In this document: positions 17,091 to 26,814 of the stretch, piece after piece
Position numbering within the stretch: position 1 is the stretch's first letter
How the letters are laid out: every line of letters starts with the position of its first letter
Notes under the pieces: generated by a model
Database searches by the model: none
What the model saw: only the letters and a program-made list of their open reading frames with translations
What the model was told of the DNA's origin: nothing
Source of the DNA: Rhodothermales bacterium
GTDB taxonomy: Bacteria > Bacteroidota > Rhodothermia > Rhodothermales > Bin80
Assembly (NCBI GenBank): GCA_012271205.1
Contig: JAAXGT010000045.1
Coordinates: 1 to 33,094, forward strand
Direction: 5' to 3'
Length of the DNA stretch: 33,094 bases
Made by a program: the position numbers and the translations under genes

Positions 17091-17318
17091 TCATTCGCTA
17101 TCTACCGACAATGACTCTGCGGTAGCGATTGTCTCCAAATCCTCCACACGGTGACACAGATGCTTCAACTCACTTTCCGCAGCCTCGAGACGCTCAGCCA
17201 ACCCAGCGATTGTGGGGCTCTCAGCGCCCGTAATACGACGGTCCAGCTGAACCCAGATGACCACTAATACTGCGATGGCAACGATCGTGATCGCGCCGAG
17301 AATCAGATAGAGTACCAT
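17091..17318 (-). CDS. small single-pass membrane protein, PspB-like (second of a tandem pair)
   Basis: This 75-residue protein has an N-terminal helix (VLYLILGAITIVAIAVLVVI) followed by a charged coiled-coil tail (LAERLEAAESELKHLCHRVE, then DLETIATAES). The design matches phage-shock PspB, in which a membrane anchor carries a cytoplasmic coiled coil with a conserved R-x-x-x-LE-x-I core. It lies 4 bases after its upstream neighbour, which shows the same R-x-E-x-LETI signature, so the two look like diverged duplicates. No pspA or pspC is in the window. The PspB assignment is inferred from architecture and short similarity only. Confidence 0.6.
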   Translation of the reverse strand: MVLYLILGAITIVAIAVLVVIWVQLDRRITGAESPTIAGLAERLEAAESELKHLCHRVEDLETIATAESLSVDSE

Positions 17319-17322
17319 GGAA

Positions 17323-17619
17323 TTACGCTCTTACTTGCCGGGCAATGCGTGAGGCGGCATTTTCCGATGACTTGACCTGAAGTTCGGGGCTGCCTGGTAC
17401 CTCCAGTAGCCGATTGACGACGATCGTCTCCAGATTCTCGATCCGCCGCTGCGCAGCGGCTAATGCATCTTCGCTTTCCTCAAAGCGTAACTTCCAGTCG
17501 GCCGCTGCATCTGGGCCTTCTTGTGACTTCTTGAAGTCTATCCACTTGGAGAAGACCTTGTATGCAAACGGAGCCGTTATTGCCACAATTGGTATCAGTA
17601 TCCAGATCCAGTCAGCCAT
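17323..17619 (-). CDS. small single-pass membrane protein, PspB-like (first of a tandem pair)
   Basis: This 98-residue protein has a membrane helix near the N-terminus (ADWIWILIPIVAITAPFAYK). A basic stop-transfer stretch (WIDFKK) and a coiled coil (RFEESEDALAAAQRRIENLE, then TIVV) follow, with a C-terminal extension to ARQVRA. The coil aligns with that of the downstream gene (RLEAAESEL...RVEDLETI versus RFEESEDAL...RIENLETI). PspB proteins help relay envelope stress to PspA/PspF or scaffold related complexes; whether that applies here is inference. The gene is divergent from rnc, 78 bases away. Confidence 0.65.
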   Translation of the reverse strand: MADWIWILIPIVAITAPFAYKVFSKWIDFKKSQEGPDAAADWKLRFEESEDALAAAQRRIENLETIVVNRLLEVPGSPELQVKSSENAASRIARQVRA

Positions 17620-17697
17620 CCTTTCTACGCGTTATCCGGTCGATATTGAAAGATAAGCACTCGTGAAAGTACTCCGATTTGAACTGGGGGTTGCATA

Positions 17698-18441
17698 ATG
17701 GGACGTTTCTCAAGCCTTTGGGACCGACTCTGGAAACGAATAGGCAGCGGCCCGCGGAGCGAACTCGAAACGATCCTAGGCCTGCAAATCCGACAACTGT
17801 CGCTGTATGAGCAAGCACTACGCCACCCTTCCTTTGAGCAGCCACATAAAGACAATCTTCTTCGCTCGTATGAACGTCTCGAATTCTTGGGCGACGCCGT
17901 TTTAGGCTGCGTAGTGGCCGAGCATTTGTACCGCGCGTTTCCAGGCAAAATGGAGGGCTTCCTTACGCCGCTTCGCTCAAAACTGGTCGACCGAAAAGCC
18001 TGTGCACGCGTCGCCAGAGCCCTTGATCTCGGTGCACTGGTGCATCTGAGTCCAGCACTTGAGTCTAGAGGTGGACGTACGAATCCATCTGTGCTGGCCG
18101 ACTGCCTGGAGGCTATAATCGGTGCGATTTACCTTGACCGGGGCATGACTGCCGCCAAGTTTTTTATCCACAAGCACATGATTGCGGATGTGGACCTCCG
18201 TCGGCTGGCTGAATTGGAAGACAATCCCAAGAGCCTCCTCTTGGAATATGTGCAGGCTAAAGGCTGGAAGCATCCGACGTATAAGGTTGTTGCAAAAGAC
18301 GGTCCGCCACATGACCGTATATTCACCATCGCTACGTATGTGCGTGGGCACCAGTATGGACGAGGACAAGCAGGCAGCAAGAAGAAAGCCGAACAAATGG
18401 CGGCACGCCAAGCGCTTTCCCGACTCAGACGTGAGGCTTGA
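17698..18441 (+). CDS. rnc: ribonuclease III
   Basis: This 247-residue double-strand RNA endonuclease processes rRNA precursors and structured mRNAs. The signature YERLEFLGDAVLG carries Glu62 and Asp66. The second half of the metal site is in SVLADCLEAIIGAIYLDRG (Asp135, Glu138). The C-terminal double-stranded RNA-binding domain spans about 168-245 (NPKSLLLEYVQAKGWKHPTY to the basic GSKKKAEQMAARQAL). The length is normal. The start ATG at 17698 gives a basic N-terminal extension typical of the Bacteroidota form. The acpP-fabF genes that often precede rnc are absent, so it seems to be transcribed alone. Confidence 0.95.
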   Translation: MGRFSSLWDRLWKRIGSGPRSELETILGLQIRQLSLYEQALRHPSFEQPHKDNLLRSYERLEFLGDAVLGCVVAEHLYRAFPGKMEGFLTPLRSKLVDRKACARVARALDLGALVHLSPALESRGGRTNPSVLADCLEAIIGAIYLDRGMTAAKFFIHKHMIADVDLRRLAELEDNPKSLLLEYVQAKGWKHPTYKVVAKDGPPHDRIFTIATYVRGHQYGRGQAGSKKKAEQMAARQALSRLRREA

Positions 18442-18617
18442 GTCGTATCCTGGTGCAAGAAAGAAAGCTTTTCGGGCAACTGCCCACTGATCCGCGGCCT
18501 GAGTTTAGACCTGCCATGATTTGCATTGTAACGCGGCTGGAAGCTCTTCGTAAAAGTATCATGAACAGCCAACCTCACCTCTCGTAGAACCGGCGCCTTC
18601 CTACGTATATCGCCGAT

Positions 18618-21467
18618 ATGGCCATTGACCTTGCGCGCACTGACCGATTCGTTGATCGGCACATAGGCCCTTCCGATCATGACATCCAAGATATGCTCAC
18701 TACCATCGATGCAGCATCCTTGGATGAATTGGTTTGCCGGACCATACCCGATGCCATACGCAGCGATAGCCCGTTAAACTTGCCGTCGGCGTGTGCCGAA
18801 CACCAGTTGCTGAACGACCTGCGAGAGATTGCCAGCCGCAATCAGGTGTTCCACTCATTTATCGGCATGGGCTACCATGACACGGTCACGCCACGTGCCA
18901 TCTTGCGGGCCGTACTGGAGAATCCATCCTGGTATACGCAGTACACCCCATACCAGGCGGAGATTTCTCAGGGACGTCTGGAAGCGCTTCTGAACTATCA
19001 AACCATGGTGATCGACCTCACTGGTATGGAGATCGCCAACGCATCTCTATTGGATGAGGGTACCGCCGCCGCAGAGGCCATGATGATGTTTCATCGACTC
19101 TCTCGCAACCGGAATACATTCCTGGTTTCTTCGGACTGCCACCCGCAGACCATCGCTGTAGTACAGGCCCGCGCCGAGCCGCTGGGCATAAACGTTGTGC
19201 TGAAAACCCATGAAGCATTCGAGTTTACTCCCAGTGTTTTTGGCGTGTTGGTGCAATACCCCGCAACAGACGGAGCGATATACGACTATGCACCTGTATG
19301 CGCAGCTGCGCATGCCTCCCGTGCATATGTGGCGGTAGCAGCTGATCTTTTGAGTCTGACCTTGCTCGAAGCTCCGGGAATCTTCGGCGCGGATGCAGTG
19401 CTTGGCAATTCACAGCGTTTTGGTGTCCCGCTTGGCTATGGGGGCCCTCACGCGGCATTCTTCGCCACACGCATGGAATTCCGGCGACAGGTTCCAGGCC
19501 GGATGATTGGAGTGTCCAAGGATGTGGATGGGCGACCGGCTTTACGCATGGCCTTGCAAATGCGGGAGCAACACATCAAACGCGCCCGCGCGACCAGTAA
19601 CATTTGCACTGCACAGGTCCTGCTTGCCGTGATGGCAGGCGCTTATGCGGTGTATCACGGCCCCGAAGGCCTGCGCAGGATCGCTGAACGCGTGCATCAT
19701 CTGGCACGTGTGCTGGCGAAGGGTTTGCGAGCCATGGGCTATGCCGTTCGATATAACGATTTCTTTGATACCGTCCGCGTGGATACGCCACCGGCAAACC
19801 TGAAGACGCAAGCAGAGGAGGCACACATCAACCTGCGTTATATGGCATCTGGCGGGGTGACCATTGCGCTTGACGAAACCTCGTCCCAAAGCGACATAGC
19901 TAAGCTATTGCAGCTTTTCGGAAGCAGCGTGCCGCACGTGGACGTGTTGGTAAGAGACATGGCTCCGGGCTACCTGGGGCCTATGGCGCGAACAACCCTG
20001 TTTCTGACACATCCAGTGTTCCAGCGCTATCACTCCGAAACGGAACTGATGCGCTACTTGAACCGCCTGGCCTCACGCGACTTGTCACTTACCACAAGCA
20101 TGATCCCGCTCGGCTCTTGCACCATGAAGCTGAATGCCACCGCGCAACTGGCCCCGCTGAGCTGGGCCGCGTTCAATCGGCTGCATCCGTTTGCGCCCGC
20201 GGAACAGGCGGCCGGTTATCAGATCATCTTCGACGATCTCGAGGCCTGGCTGGCCGAAATCACCGGCTTTTCGGGCGTATCACTTCAGCCCAACGCCGGG
20301 GCATCCGGCGAATATGCAGGACTGCTGGTCATTCGCGCCTGGTTTGAAAGCCGTGGCGAAGGCCACCGCAATGTATGCATCGTACCCGATTCTGCCCATG
20401 GCACAAATCCGGCCAGTGCCGTCATGGCCGGTATGCGTGTCGTCGTCGTCAAGACCAATGGTTCCGGCGATATCGATCTTGAGGATTTGAAATCAAAAGC
20501 CGAGCAACACCGTGACCATCTGGCCGCGCTCATGATTACGTATCCGTCTACGTATGGCGTTTTCGAGGAGCGAATTCGTGAGATCTGCGACCTTATCCAT
20601 GCGCATGGCGGCCAAGTATATATGGATGGCGCCAACATGAATGCACAGGTTGGCTTGTGTCGTCCAGGAAGGTTTGGCGCAGACGTATGCCATCTGAATC
20701 TGCACAAGACGTTCGCCATACCGCATGGCGGTGGTGGACCCGGAATGGGTCCCATATGTGTAGCGGCACACCTCAAGCCCTTCCTCCCCGGCCATCCCGT
20801 GGTCCAGACTGGCGGAGAAAAGGCCATAGGCCCCGTGGCCGCGGCCCCCTTCGGCAGTGCAAGCATATTGCTGATTTCGTGGGCCTACATTGCGCTTCTT
20901 GGTCCGTGGGGGCTCAAGCGTGCATCCCAAGTGGCCATCCTGAATGCCAACTATCTGGCCCGCAGGCTTGAGAAACACTATCCGATTCTGTACCGGGGAG
21001 AGCGTGGCTTCGTGGCCCACGAGTTTATCCTGGATGTGCGCCCCTACCGCCAGTCCGCCGGCATTAACGCCATGGACATTGCCAAACGTCTTATGGACTA
21101 TGGCTTTCATGCGCCCACAATCTCTTGGCCCGTGGTTGGGACCATGATGGTGGAACCCACCGAGAGTGAGTCCAAGGCGGAACTTGATCGCTTTTGCGAG
21201 GCCATGATTGCCATTCGCGGTGAAATCGAACAAATAGTTGCCGGAACATTTGACACGCAACTAAACCCGCTCAAGCAGGCCCCCCATACAATGGCCTTGG
21301 TGTGCAACGATGACTACAATCTGCCGTACACGCGCGAACAGGCAGCTTTTCCCGCGCCATGGACCAAGCAGTACAAGTTTTGGCCTTGTGTTCGACGCAT
21401 TGATGACGCATACGGAGACCGACACCTTATGTGTTCTTGTGTATCGCTTTCCGATTACACAGCCTGA
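18618..21467 (+). CDS. gcvP: glycine dehydrogenase (decarboxylating), glycine cleavage P-protein
   Basis: The 949-residue single-chain P-protein decarboxylates glycine with pyridoxal phosphate and transfers the aminomethyl group to lipoyl-GcvH. The N-terminus is typical ([52 protein letters not shown]). The PLP lysine is Lys697 in [20 protein letters not shown]. The C-terminus ([16 protein letters not shown]) is complete, so the gene is intact and of normal length for the fused alpha/beta form. gcvT and gcvH are not nearby. No glycine riboswitch is visible in the 176 bases before it. It is followed 24 bases later by creD. Confidence 0.97.
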   Translation: MAIDLARTDRFVDRHIGPSDHDIQDMLTTIDAASLDELVCRTIPDAIRSDSPLNLPSACAEHQLLNDLREIASRNQVFHSFIGMGYHDTVTPRAILRAVLENPSWYTQYTPYQAEISQGRLEALLNYQTMVIDLTGMEIANASLLDEGTAAAEAMMMFHRLSRNRNTFLVSSDCHPQTIAVVQARAEPLGINVVLKTHEAFEFTPSVFGVLVQYPATDGAIYDYAPVCAAAHASRAYVAVAADLLSLTLLEAPGIFGADAVLGNSQRFGVPLGYGGPHAAFFATRMEFRRQVPGRMIGVSKDVDGRPALRMALQMREQHIKRARATSNICTAQVLLAVMAGAYAVYHGPEGLRRIAERVHHLARVLAKGLRAMGYAVRYNDFFDTVRVDTPPANLKTQAEEAHINLRYMASGGVTIALDETSSQSDIAKLLQLFGSSVPHVDVLVRDMAPGYLGPMARTTLFLTHPVFQRYHSETELMRYLNRLASRDLSLTTSMIPLGSCTMKLNATAQLAPLSWAAFNRLHPFAPAEQAAGYQIIFDDLEAWLAEITGFSGVSLQPNAGASGEYAGLLVIRAWFESRGEGHRNVCIVPDSAHGTNPASAVMAGMRVVVVKTNGSGDIDLEDLKSKAEQHRDHLAALMITYPSTYGVFEERIREICDLIHAHGGQVYMDGANMNAQVGLCRPGRFGADVCHLNLHKTFAIPHGGGGPGMGPICVAAHLKPFLPGHPVVQTGGEKAIGPVAAAPFGSASILLISWAYIALLGPWGLKRASQVAILNANYLARRLEKHYPILYRGERGFVAHEFILDVRPYRQSAGINAMDIAKRLMDYGFHAPTISWPVVGTMMVEPTESESKAELDRFCEAMIAIRGEIEQIVAGTFDTQLNPLKQAPHTMALVCNDDYNLPYTREQAAFPAPWTKQYKFWPCVRRIDDAYGDRHLMCSCVSLSDYTA

Positions 21468-21491
21468 TCTGCCACACCTTCAAACCCACGC

Positions 21492-22808
21492 ATGTTTACT
21501 GAATTGAACGCCCGACTCAAGGACTCCATCAGCATGAAGCTCCTGTTCATGTGGCTTGTGGCGGTGGCACTAATCGTGCCCTTGATCTTGATTGCTGACC
21601 TTGTGGGCGATCGTGGCAAGACACGAGATGAAGCCGCCTTTGAAATCGGCCGGTCGTGGGGAGACCGACAATCCCTGTTGGGACCAGTCGTTGTTGTGCC
21701 ATTCGAGGAAACCTTGGCAGCCGGGGACAGCCCGGCCCGAACTCGCGTGCGGCAGGCCTATTTCCTGCCTGAATCACTTGATATATCGGGCACTATCGAG
21801 CCGGAAACTCGCTACCGAGGGATTTACGATGTGGTCGTGTACACGGCCCGACTCACGTTCACTGGACAGTTTGGCGCTCCGGACTTTAGCCCTTGGAACG
21901 TGGATCCGGACCACATCCGCTGGGACGAGGCCTTTTTGGCCTTCGGCATCACCGACATGCGCGGCATCAAAGACGCGGTGACGCTCGCTTGGAGGAATGC
22001 GGAGGTAATTTTTTCGTCCGGCACAAATGAAGCCGAACTTGTAGTTCCCACCGGCATGAGTGCGCGTGTGGAGGTGCAGCAGGGCGGAATGTATTCGTTT
22101 GATCTGGCGCTGGACGGCAGTCGCGCGCTACAGTTTGTGCCGGTCGGCAAAACAACAAACGTCGAATTGTCGTCACCATGGCCAAGTCCGAGCTTTAATG
22201 GAGCATTCCTGCCGGATGAGCGGAACATCAGTGACGAAGGGTTTACCGCATCGTGGCAAGTTCTGGATCTGAACCGTCCATATGGTCAACAGTGGCGCGA
22301 CCAGGCTGGCGGCCTTATGGAGTCTGCATTCGGGCTTTCGTTAGCGGTACCAGTGGATGAGTACCGAAAGACGATGCGAGCCGTCCGCTATGCCGCCCTC
22401 ATAATCGTCCTCACCCTCTTGGCTTTCTTTATTATTGAAGTGCGGTTTCGCAAGCGCGCGCATCCTTTTCAATACCTGCTGGTGGGGCTCGCCCTGTGCC
22501 TGTTCTACCTGCTGCTGCTCTCGCTCTCTGAACAGATGCCATTCAACTGGGCCTATGGCGTCAGTGGCGGCGCTACGATCAGCCTCATCACGCTTTATGT
22601 GCGGGCACTTTTTGGGTCTCGTTCGCTGGCAGTGTTGACAACCGGCGTGTTGGCCATCTTGTACTGCTTCACGTTCAGCCTTTTGCAGCTGGAAGATTAT
22701 GCGCTGCTAGTGGGCAGTATTGGCCTCTTCGTGTTGCTGGCCCTGACCATGTATCTCACCCGAAATTTTGAGCAGTTCCGGACCAGGGAACAGTCAACGG
22801 CCAATTAG
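21492..22808 (+). CDS. creD: inner membrane protein CreD
   Basis: This 438-residue protein belongs to the CreD family (cell envelope integrity, colicin E2 tolerance; part of the CreBC regulon in enterobacteria). An N-terminal membrane anchor (LLFMWLVAVALIVPLILIAD, with the following DRGKTRDEAAFEI motif) is followed by a large periplasmic region with the family stretch WGDRQSLLGPVVVVPF. The C-terminal third holds a cluster of membrane helices (AALIIVLTLLAFFIIEVRF, YLLVGLALCLFYLLLLSLSE, TISLITLYVRALFG, VLTTGVLAILYCFTFSLLQL, LLVGSIGLFVLLALTMYLTR). It starts 24 bases after gcvP, so it is probably co-transcribed, although no functional link is obvious. No creBC genes adjoin it. Confidence 0.92.
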   Translation: MFTELNARLKDSISMKLLFMWLVAVALIVPLILIADLVGDRGKTRDEAAFEIGRSWGDRQSLLGPVVVVPFEETLAAGDSPARTRVRQAYFLPESLDISGTIEPETRYRGIYDVVVYTARLTFTGQFGAPDFSPWNVDPDHIRWDEAFLAFGITDMRGIKDAVTLAWRNAEVIFSSGTNEAELVVPTGMSARVEVQQGGMYSFDLALDGSRALQFVPVGKTTNVELSSPWPSPSFNGAFLPDERNISDEGFTASWQVLDLNRPYGQQWRDQAGGLMESAFGLSLAVPVDEYRKTMRAVRYAALIIVLTLLAFFIIEVRFRKRAHPFQYLLVGLALCLFYLLLLSLSEQMPFNWAYGVSGGATISLITLYVRALFGSRSLAVLTTGVLAILYCFTFSLLQLEDYALLVGSIGLFVLLALTMYLTRNFEQFRTREQSTAN

Positions 22809-22890
22809 TCGGGGGCGAAACCGCCGATGGGGCCTGCCCGATAGAAAACTGTGTTGCCCGCCGGCATTATGTCCTTGCGCACACATGCCA

Positions 22891-22914
22891 GAGATCGCCC
22901 ACTGATGCGATCTC
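22891..22914. terminator. hairpin between convergent creD and glycogen synthase genes
   Basis: A perfect 8-base stem, gagatcgc (22891-22898) and gcgatctc (22907-22914), closes an 8-base loop. It sits about 80 bases after creD and about 140 bases after the end of the convergent glycosyltransferase gene, a natural place for a bidirectional stop. No T tract follows on either strand, so it is at best a weak or factor-dependent terminator. Confidence 0.35.
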
Positions 22915-23051
22915 AACGAACTGTACACAGGAATTATTTGTGCGTGCGCACGGGGCCTCTGCAGCTAAAAAATGACAAAGCTGCCCACCAGTGCGGGTGA
23001 TTTCTTGTACGGAATGTCGCTACCAGCTGCAAGGCAGGAACATGTAAGTGG

Positions 23052-24227
23052 CTATCCTGCCCTCAGCTGCTCATATAGCTCCAAAGTGCGCCCGGCAATG
23101 GCCCGCCAGCTGAAATGCTCCTCTACCCGCTGGCGCCCGCGCTTCCCCATAGCTACGCATCGGTCCGGATCCTGCATGAGTTCATTAATGGATTCCGCGA
23201 GCCGCTTCGGAAACTCCGGCCCGTTTGAGTCAACGAGAAGCCCCGTGTGCCCTTCCTCCACTACCATGGGGATGCCGCCTACCCGCGAAGCCACCACCGC
23301 GGTCTCGCAAGCCATGGCTTCCAAGTTTATGATGCCGAAGGGTTCGTAAACCGACGGACAGACAAATACACGGGCGTGAGAATAGAGCACAATGAGCTCA
23401 GCGCGCGGCATCATTTCGCGGATCCAGACTACGCGGTGCGTGCCCGCAGCCTGCACCGCAGCCACTGCACTTGTCATTTCCGCCTCGATTTCCGGGGTAT
23501 CCGGCGCGCCCGCCGCAAGGACTACTTGCATGCCCGGCGTCAAGTGCGCCGCAGCATGCACCAAGTGAATAATGCCTTTTTGCCGTGTGATACGTCCCAC
23601 AAACAAAGCGAAGGGCCGCTTGGGGTCAAGCCCGTACTTGTGTAGCAACTCAGCATCATACGTCGGCCGATACTCCTCTGGATCAATACCATTGGGGATC
23701 ACATGGACACGCTCAGGTGCAACGCCGTAGAGTGACATTACATCCTCGCGCATTTGCGGCGAAACCGCCACTACACCGTCTGCAGCTTGGTATGCGGTTT
23801 GCTCGATCCAAGAACTCGCGTGATAAGCACGTCCCAACTGCTCCACCTTCCACGGCCGGTGAGGCTCCAAACTGTGTGTGGTCAGCACCAGCTTCGCCCC
23901 GGTTAGCTGCTTGACCAAGCAGCCCGCCCAATGCGAATACCACGTGTGGCAGTGGACAATGTCTGCTTCGTCCACGGCGGCAGCCATGGCCAGGTTGCGC
24001 TGCAAGGTGCCAAAGAGCTTGTTGAAGCGTGCTTCGGATGCGCTTGGGGCGCCCTCATCGCCCATTCCCCGCACGCGTGTGTTACCTTGATGCTCACATT
24101 GATCTCCAAAGGCATACACCTGCACAGGTTGACTACGCGCCAGCTCCCGAACCAGGTATTCTGCATGTACCCCGGCACCGCCATAGACATGGGGCGGATA
24201 CTCATTGGTCAAAACCACAATGCGCAT
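23052..24227 (-). CDS. glgA: GT4 glycogen synthase / alpha-maltose-1-phosphate synthase (actinobacterial GlgA/GlgM type)
   Basis: This 391-residue GT-B glycosyltransferase resembles the short (about 390 aa) Corynebacterium-type glycogen synthases. In mycobacteria such enzymes make alpha-maltose-1-phosphate from ADP-glucose and glucose-1-phosphate. The nucleotide-sugar-binding N-terminus is VLTNEYPPHVYGGAGVHAEY. The glycogen-synthase-like stretch VHCHTWYSHWAGCLVKQLTG, then THSLEPHRPWK, follows. The C-terminal domain has FVGRITRQKG and the E-x7-E motif YEPFGIINLEAMAC. It lies 15 bases downstream of the SLC12-type transporter gene on the same strand. No other glycogen or GlgE-pathway genes are in the window, so glycogen synthesis versus maltose-1-phosphate synthesis cannot be decided. 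Confidence 0.85.
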   Translation of the reverse strand: MRIVVLTNEYPPHVYGGAGVHAEYLVRELARSQPVQVYAFGDQCEHQGNTRVRGMGDEGAPSASEARFNKLFGTLQRNLAMAAAVDEADIVHCHTWYSHWAGCLVKQLTGAKLVLTTHSLEPHRPWKVEQLGRAYHASSWIEQTAYQAADGVVAVSPQMREDVMSLYGVAPERVHVIPNGIDPEEYRPTYDAELLHKYGLDPKRPFALFVGRITRQKGIIHLVHAAAHLTPGMQVVLAAGAPDTPEIEAEMTSAVAAVQAAGTHRVVWIREMMPRAELIVLYSHARVFVCPSVYEPFGIINLEAMACETAVVASRVGGIPMVVEEGHTGLLVDSNGPEFPKRLAESINELMQDPDRCVAMGKRGRQRVEEHFSWRAIAGRTLELYEQLRAG

Positions 24228-24242
24228 TGAAGACTCCTCCCG

Positions 24243-26477
24243 CTACTCGATCGTAATCTGCTGGGGGGAGTAAACAAACAACACATCCTTCAGACTCGCG
24301 TGGTTTGTGAACACCTCGGCACCGCGTCGCTTAAGCCCGTCCACATCAAAGCCAATAACGACTAAGTCCGCATGTTGCGAGCGTCCTTTCACCAAGGTCC
24401 GAAAAGCTGCAACATCTTCGGTAGGGATATACTCAATATTCTTTTCTGATATCGGTAGCCGCCCCTCGCGAACCAAACGCCGAAACTCCCTGCGTGTCCG
24501 CCTCACCTCTTTAAGCGGGAGCGCTGCAAATATCTGGATTTGAGCATTGCGCCAGTCGTGGTGGCCCAGCAAAATGTAGCTGAGCAGGATCATCATATTG
24601 GCGTTCTCCTTGTCGTTCCAAGTAAGCCAGATGTGAAGGGTACGGCGCTCCCCGAAATAATAATCACCATGGCGCAAGACGAGAAGCGTCTTGTCGGTGC
24701 TGGCCGCAAACAGGCAATGGCGAACTATATCACTGCTGATTTTGGGCTTATCCCCCTTTGAGAACTCAAACATAATCGCATTGTTGGCCATGCCGGACAC
24801 ACCAGGCACCTGGAGGCATTGGGCCATTGCACTGGTCATGGACGGGCTCACCACCGTATCCATGTAGACTGTGCTCCTCTGTGAGCGGGCAAGCTCCAAG
24901 AGTTGTGTCTTGACTTGTTGGCTCTCCGCAAATGAGTCTTCATTGAGCCGGCCCTTGATAAAGTGCAAATACGTGCCGAATCCGAATCGGTAACACAGCC
25001 AGCGCAGCATAATGAGCGGGCTGCGCCGGTCAAATGTCCGGTCGTTGACCATGATCACGCTTGGGCGCCATTCATCATATTCTATCTCTTCACGCCGGCG
25101 TTGGAGTCGAATATGCATATGCCGTGTGGCCTGCGTAATAACACCATGGAACATGGACGCAAGGTCCCCTTCTCCACGCCGTCCGTGTCGTAGCCCCTGG
25201 TATATCCCGACGAGTAAGAGGATCGCAAGGAGCGCAAACAGCGGGTCCATCTGAAACATCATGAATAGACACATCACCGCCCCCAACAGACTGATGTACC
25301 AGCGCGATCGAAAACTGGGCCGGTAGCTGGGACGTGCTGCAAAATGCTCCAAGAAGCTGATGGCGCACAGCGACCCGTACGTGACCATGAAGAACATGGA
25401 AATGAGGCGAGCCACGAGATCCACGTTGCCCAGGCACACGATTACGAAAGCGATCACGCCGGTAACCACCGTCGCATTACGCGGCTCGTTTGCATCACCA
25501 GTTCCCTTGGCCAGCCAAGTATTGATGAGGGTGACGGGCAGCGTACCGTCACCTCCCAGTGCTTGCAGCGTACGCGGTGCCACAAGTACGGACCCTATGG
25601 CACTACTCAGGGTGGCACACGCCAACCCTATCAGAATCATGGGGCCCCAGACTGCGATCTTCGCCATGACGAGCTGATCTTCCGCCAATAGCTCAGGTGG
25701 TGCGCTCCAGGCAAGCTTCACCACAATAAAGAAGTAGACGATCATTCCAACTATTGTGGCCCAGAGCGTACCCTGCGGAAGCGACTTGCGCGGATTCTTC
25801 AAATCACCGGACAGACCCACGCCGGCCGTCATGCCGGTAAATGCTGGAAAAACAATCGCGAAGACAATGAAAAAAGCATCCGGATCACTGGCTGTAGAGG
25901 TCAGACTTACGGTGTCAGGATCAAAGCCCTCAACCGGCGAACCGACAAAAAAGGCTATAAGCGAGATCAGGAGAACTCCGGCAACGACATAGAGCATTTT
26001 GACACCCGAAGCTGCACCCTTGTACATAACGGGCACCAGCATGGCCACCAGGGCCGGCAGAGACACGAAACGTGGATCAAAATCAATGTTAAACCAAGCC
26101 TTGACCTCATCTGCTATCGGCGAAAAGGCCTCGGCAAACGCTATCATGTAAAAGGCCACCGAAATAGCCTGGGAAATGTAGAGTGATATTCCTATCACGC
26201 CCCCGATGGTCGTCCCGAAGGAGCGCGAAATGATGAAGTACTCCCCCCCACCTTCGACCTTGCGATTGGTCGCAATCTCCGCGAGCGCGAGTGCAGTGGG
26301 AATCGTCACAAGGTGCCCGAGGAAGATGATAGCGACGACGCCCAGCAGTCCGACATTGCCCACTGCATAGCCGAACCGCAGAAACATAATCGCACCCAGA
26401 ATGGTGCAGATTCCTGCGAGGAACACGGGCAGTGTACCAAAACCGTGTCCTTTGCCTGCGTTGTGCGACGCGACCAT
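24243..26477 (-). CDS. APC-superfamily transporter, SLC12 (cation-chloride cotransporter) type
   Basis: This 744-residue protein has an N-terminal half of about 12 membrane helices and a cytoplasmic C-terminal half of about 280 residues. The start of the membrane part (FGTLPVFLAGICTILGAIMF, LRFGYAVGNVG) and EGGGEYFIISRSFGTTIGG match the SLC12/NKCC-like branch of the APC superfamily. So do FPAFTGMTAGVGLSGDLKNP and AIGSVLVAPRTLQALGGDG. The C-terminal region (RPSVIMVNDRTFDRRSPLIM ... SQHADLVVIGFDV) resembles the SLC12 regulatory domain with its universal-stress-like fold. The transported ion or amino acid cannot be read from sequence. I chose ATG 26475-26477 because the residues before it (open to 26558) lack family features. 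The GT4 synthase follows after 15 bases. Confidence 0.88.
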   Translation of the reverse strand: MVASHNAGKGHGFGTLPVFLAGICTILGAIMFLRFGYAVGNVGLLGVVAIIFLGHLVTIPTALALAEIATNRKVEGGGEYFIISRSFGTTIGGVIGISLYISQAISVAFYMIAFAEAFSPIADEVKAWFNIDFDPRFVSLPALVAMLVPVMYKGAASGVKMLYVVAGVLLISLIAFFVGSPVEGFDPDTVSLTSTASDPDAFFIVFAIVFPAFTGMTAGVGLSGDLKNPRKSLPQGTLWATIVGMIVYFFIVVKLAWSAPPELLAEDQLVMAKIAVWGPMILIGLACATLSSAIGSVLVAPRTLQALGGDGTLPVTLINTWLAKGTGDANEPRNATVVTGVIAFVIVCLGNVDLVARLISMFFMVTYGSLCAISFLEHFAARPSYRPSFRSRWYISLLGAVMCLFMMFQMDPLFALLAILLLVGIYQGLRHGRRGEGDLASMFHGVITQATRHMHIRLQRRREEIEYDEWRPSVIMVNDRTFDRRSPLIMLRWLCYRFGFGTYLHFIKGRLNEDSFAESQQVKTQLLELARSQRSTVYMDTVVSPSMTSAMAQCLQVPGVSGMANNAIMFEFSKGDKPKISSDIVRHCLFAASTDKTLLVLRHGDYYFGERRTLHIWLTWNDKENANMMILLSYILLGHHDWRNAQIQIFAALPLKEVRRTRREFRRLVREGRLPISEKNIEYIPTEDVAAFRTLVKGRSQHADLVVIGFDVDGLKRRGAEVFTNHASLKDVLFVYSPQQITIE

Positions 26478-26814
26478 TTGATCAGGTGCTTTTGAGTGGG
26501 GTTGGCGGCGGACTGCCGCATCCCGTGCACATGGATATCGCCCCTTCGCACAGGCCATGAGGCCCGAAGGAGCTCACGGGATGCTTAGCCATATCGATCA
26601 AATATTGCTGTAATATAGAGGCTAAGTATATTGTAGTATATGTTATGGGTAGTTCACTTCCCGAGGCAGGTCATCATGCGAAGCGATGAGCCTGGTGGAC
26701 CGAGATCAATCAGGGCGGAAGCATATGAACCCTGCATGGATACCGACGACTGCCCAAGCTCGACGAAGTCGCAGTTGCTGTCGGTCTGATCCCATCCCCG
26801 ACGAGGCCAGGACA
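26478..26814. other. divergent upstream region, AT-rich core
   Basis: This gap lies between the leftward transporter gene and the rightward GIY-YIG gene. Around 26600-26645 it is clearly AT-rich (taatatagaggctaagtata, then ttgtagtatatg), so promoters for one or both genes probably lie here, but no pair of boxes is good enough to name. The GIY-YIG frame is open from 26686, so its true start could fall inside this gap. Confidence 0.35.

Noticed and set aside
18442-18617. Glycine riboswitch before gcvP
   Set aside because: The 176-base leader has no conserved glycine aptamer core that I can recognise.
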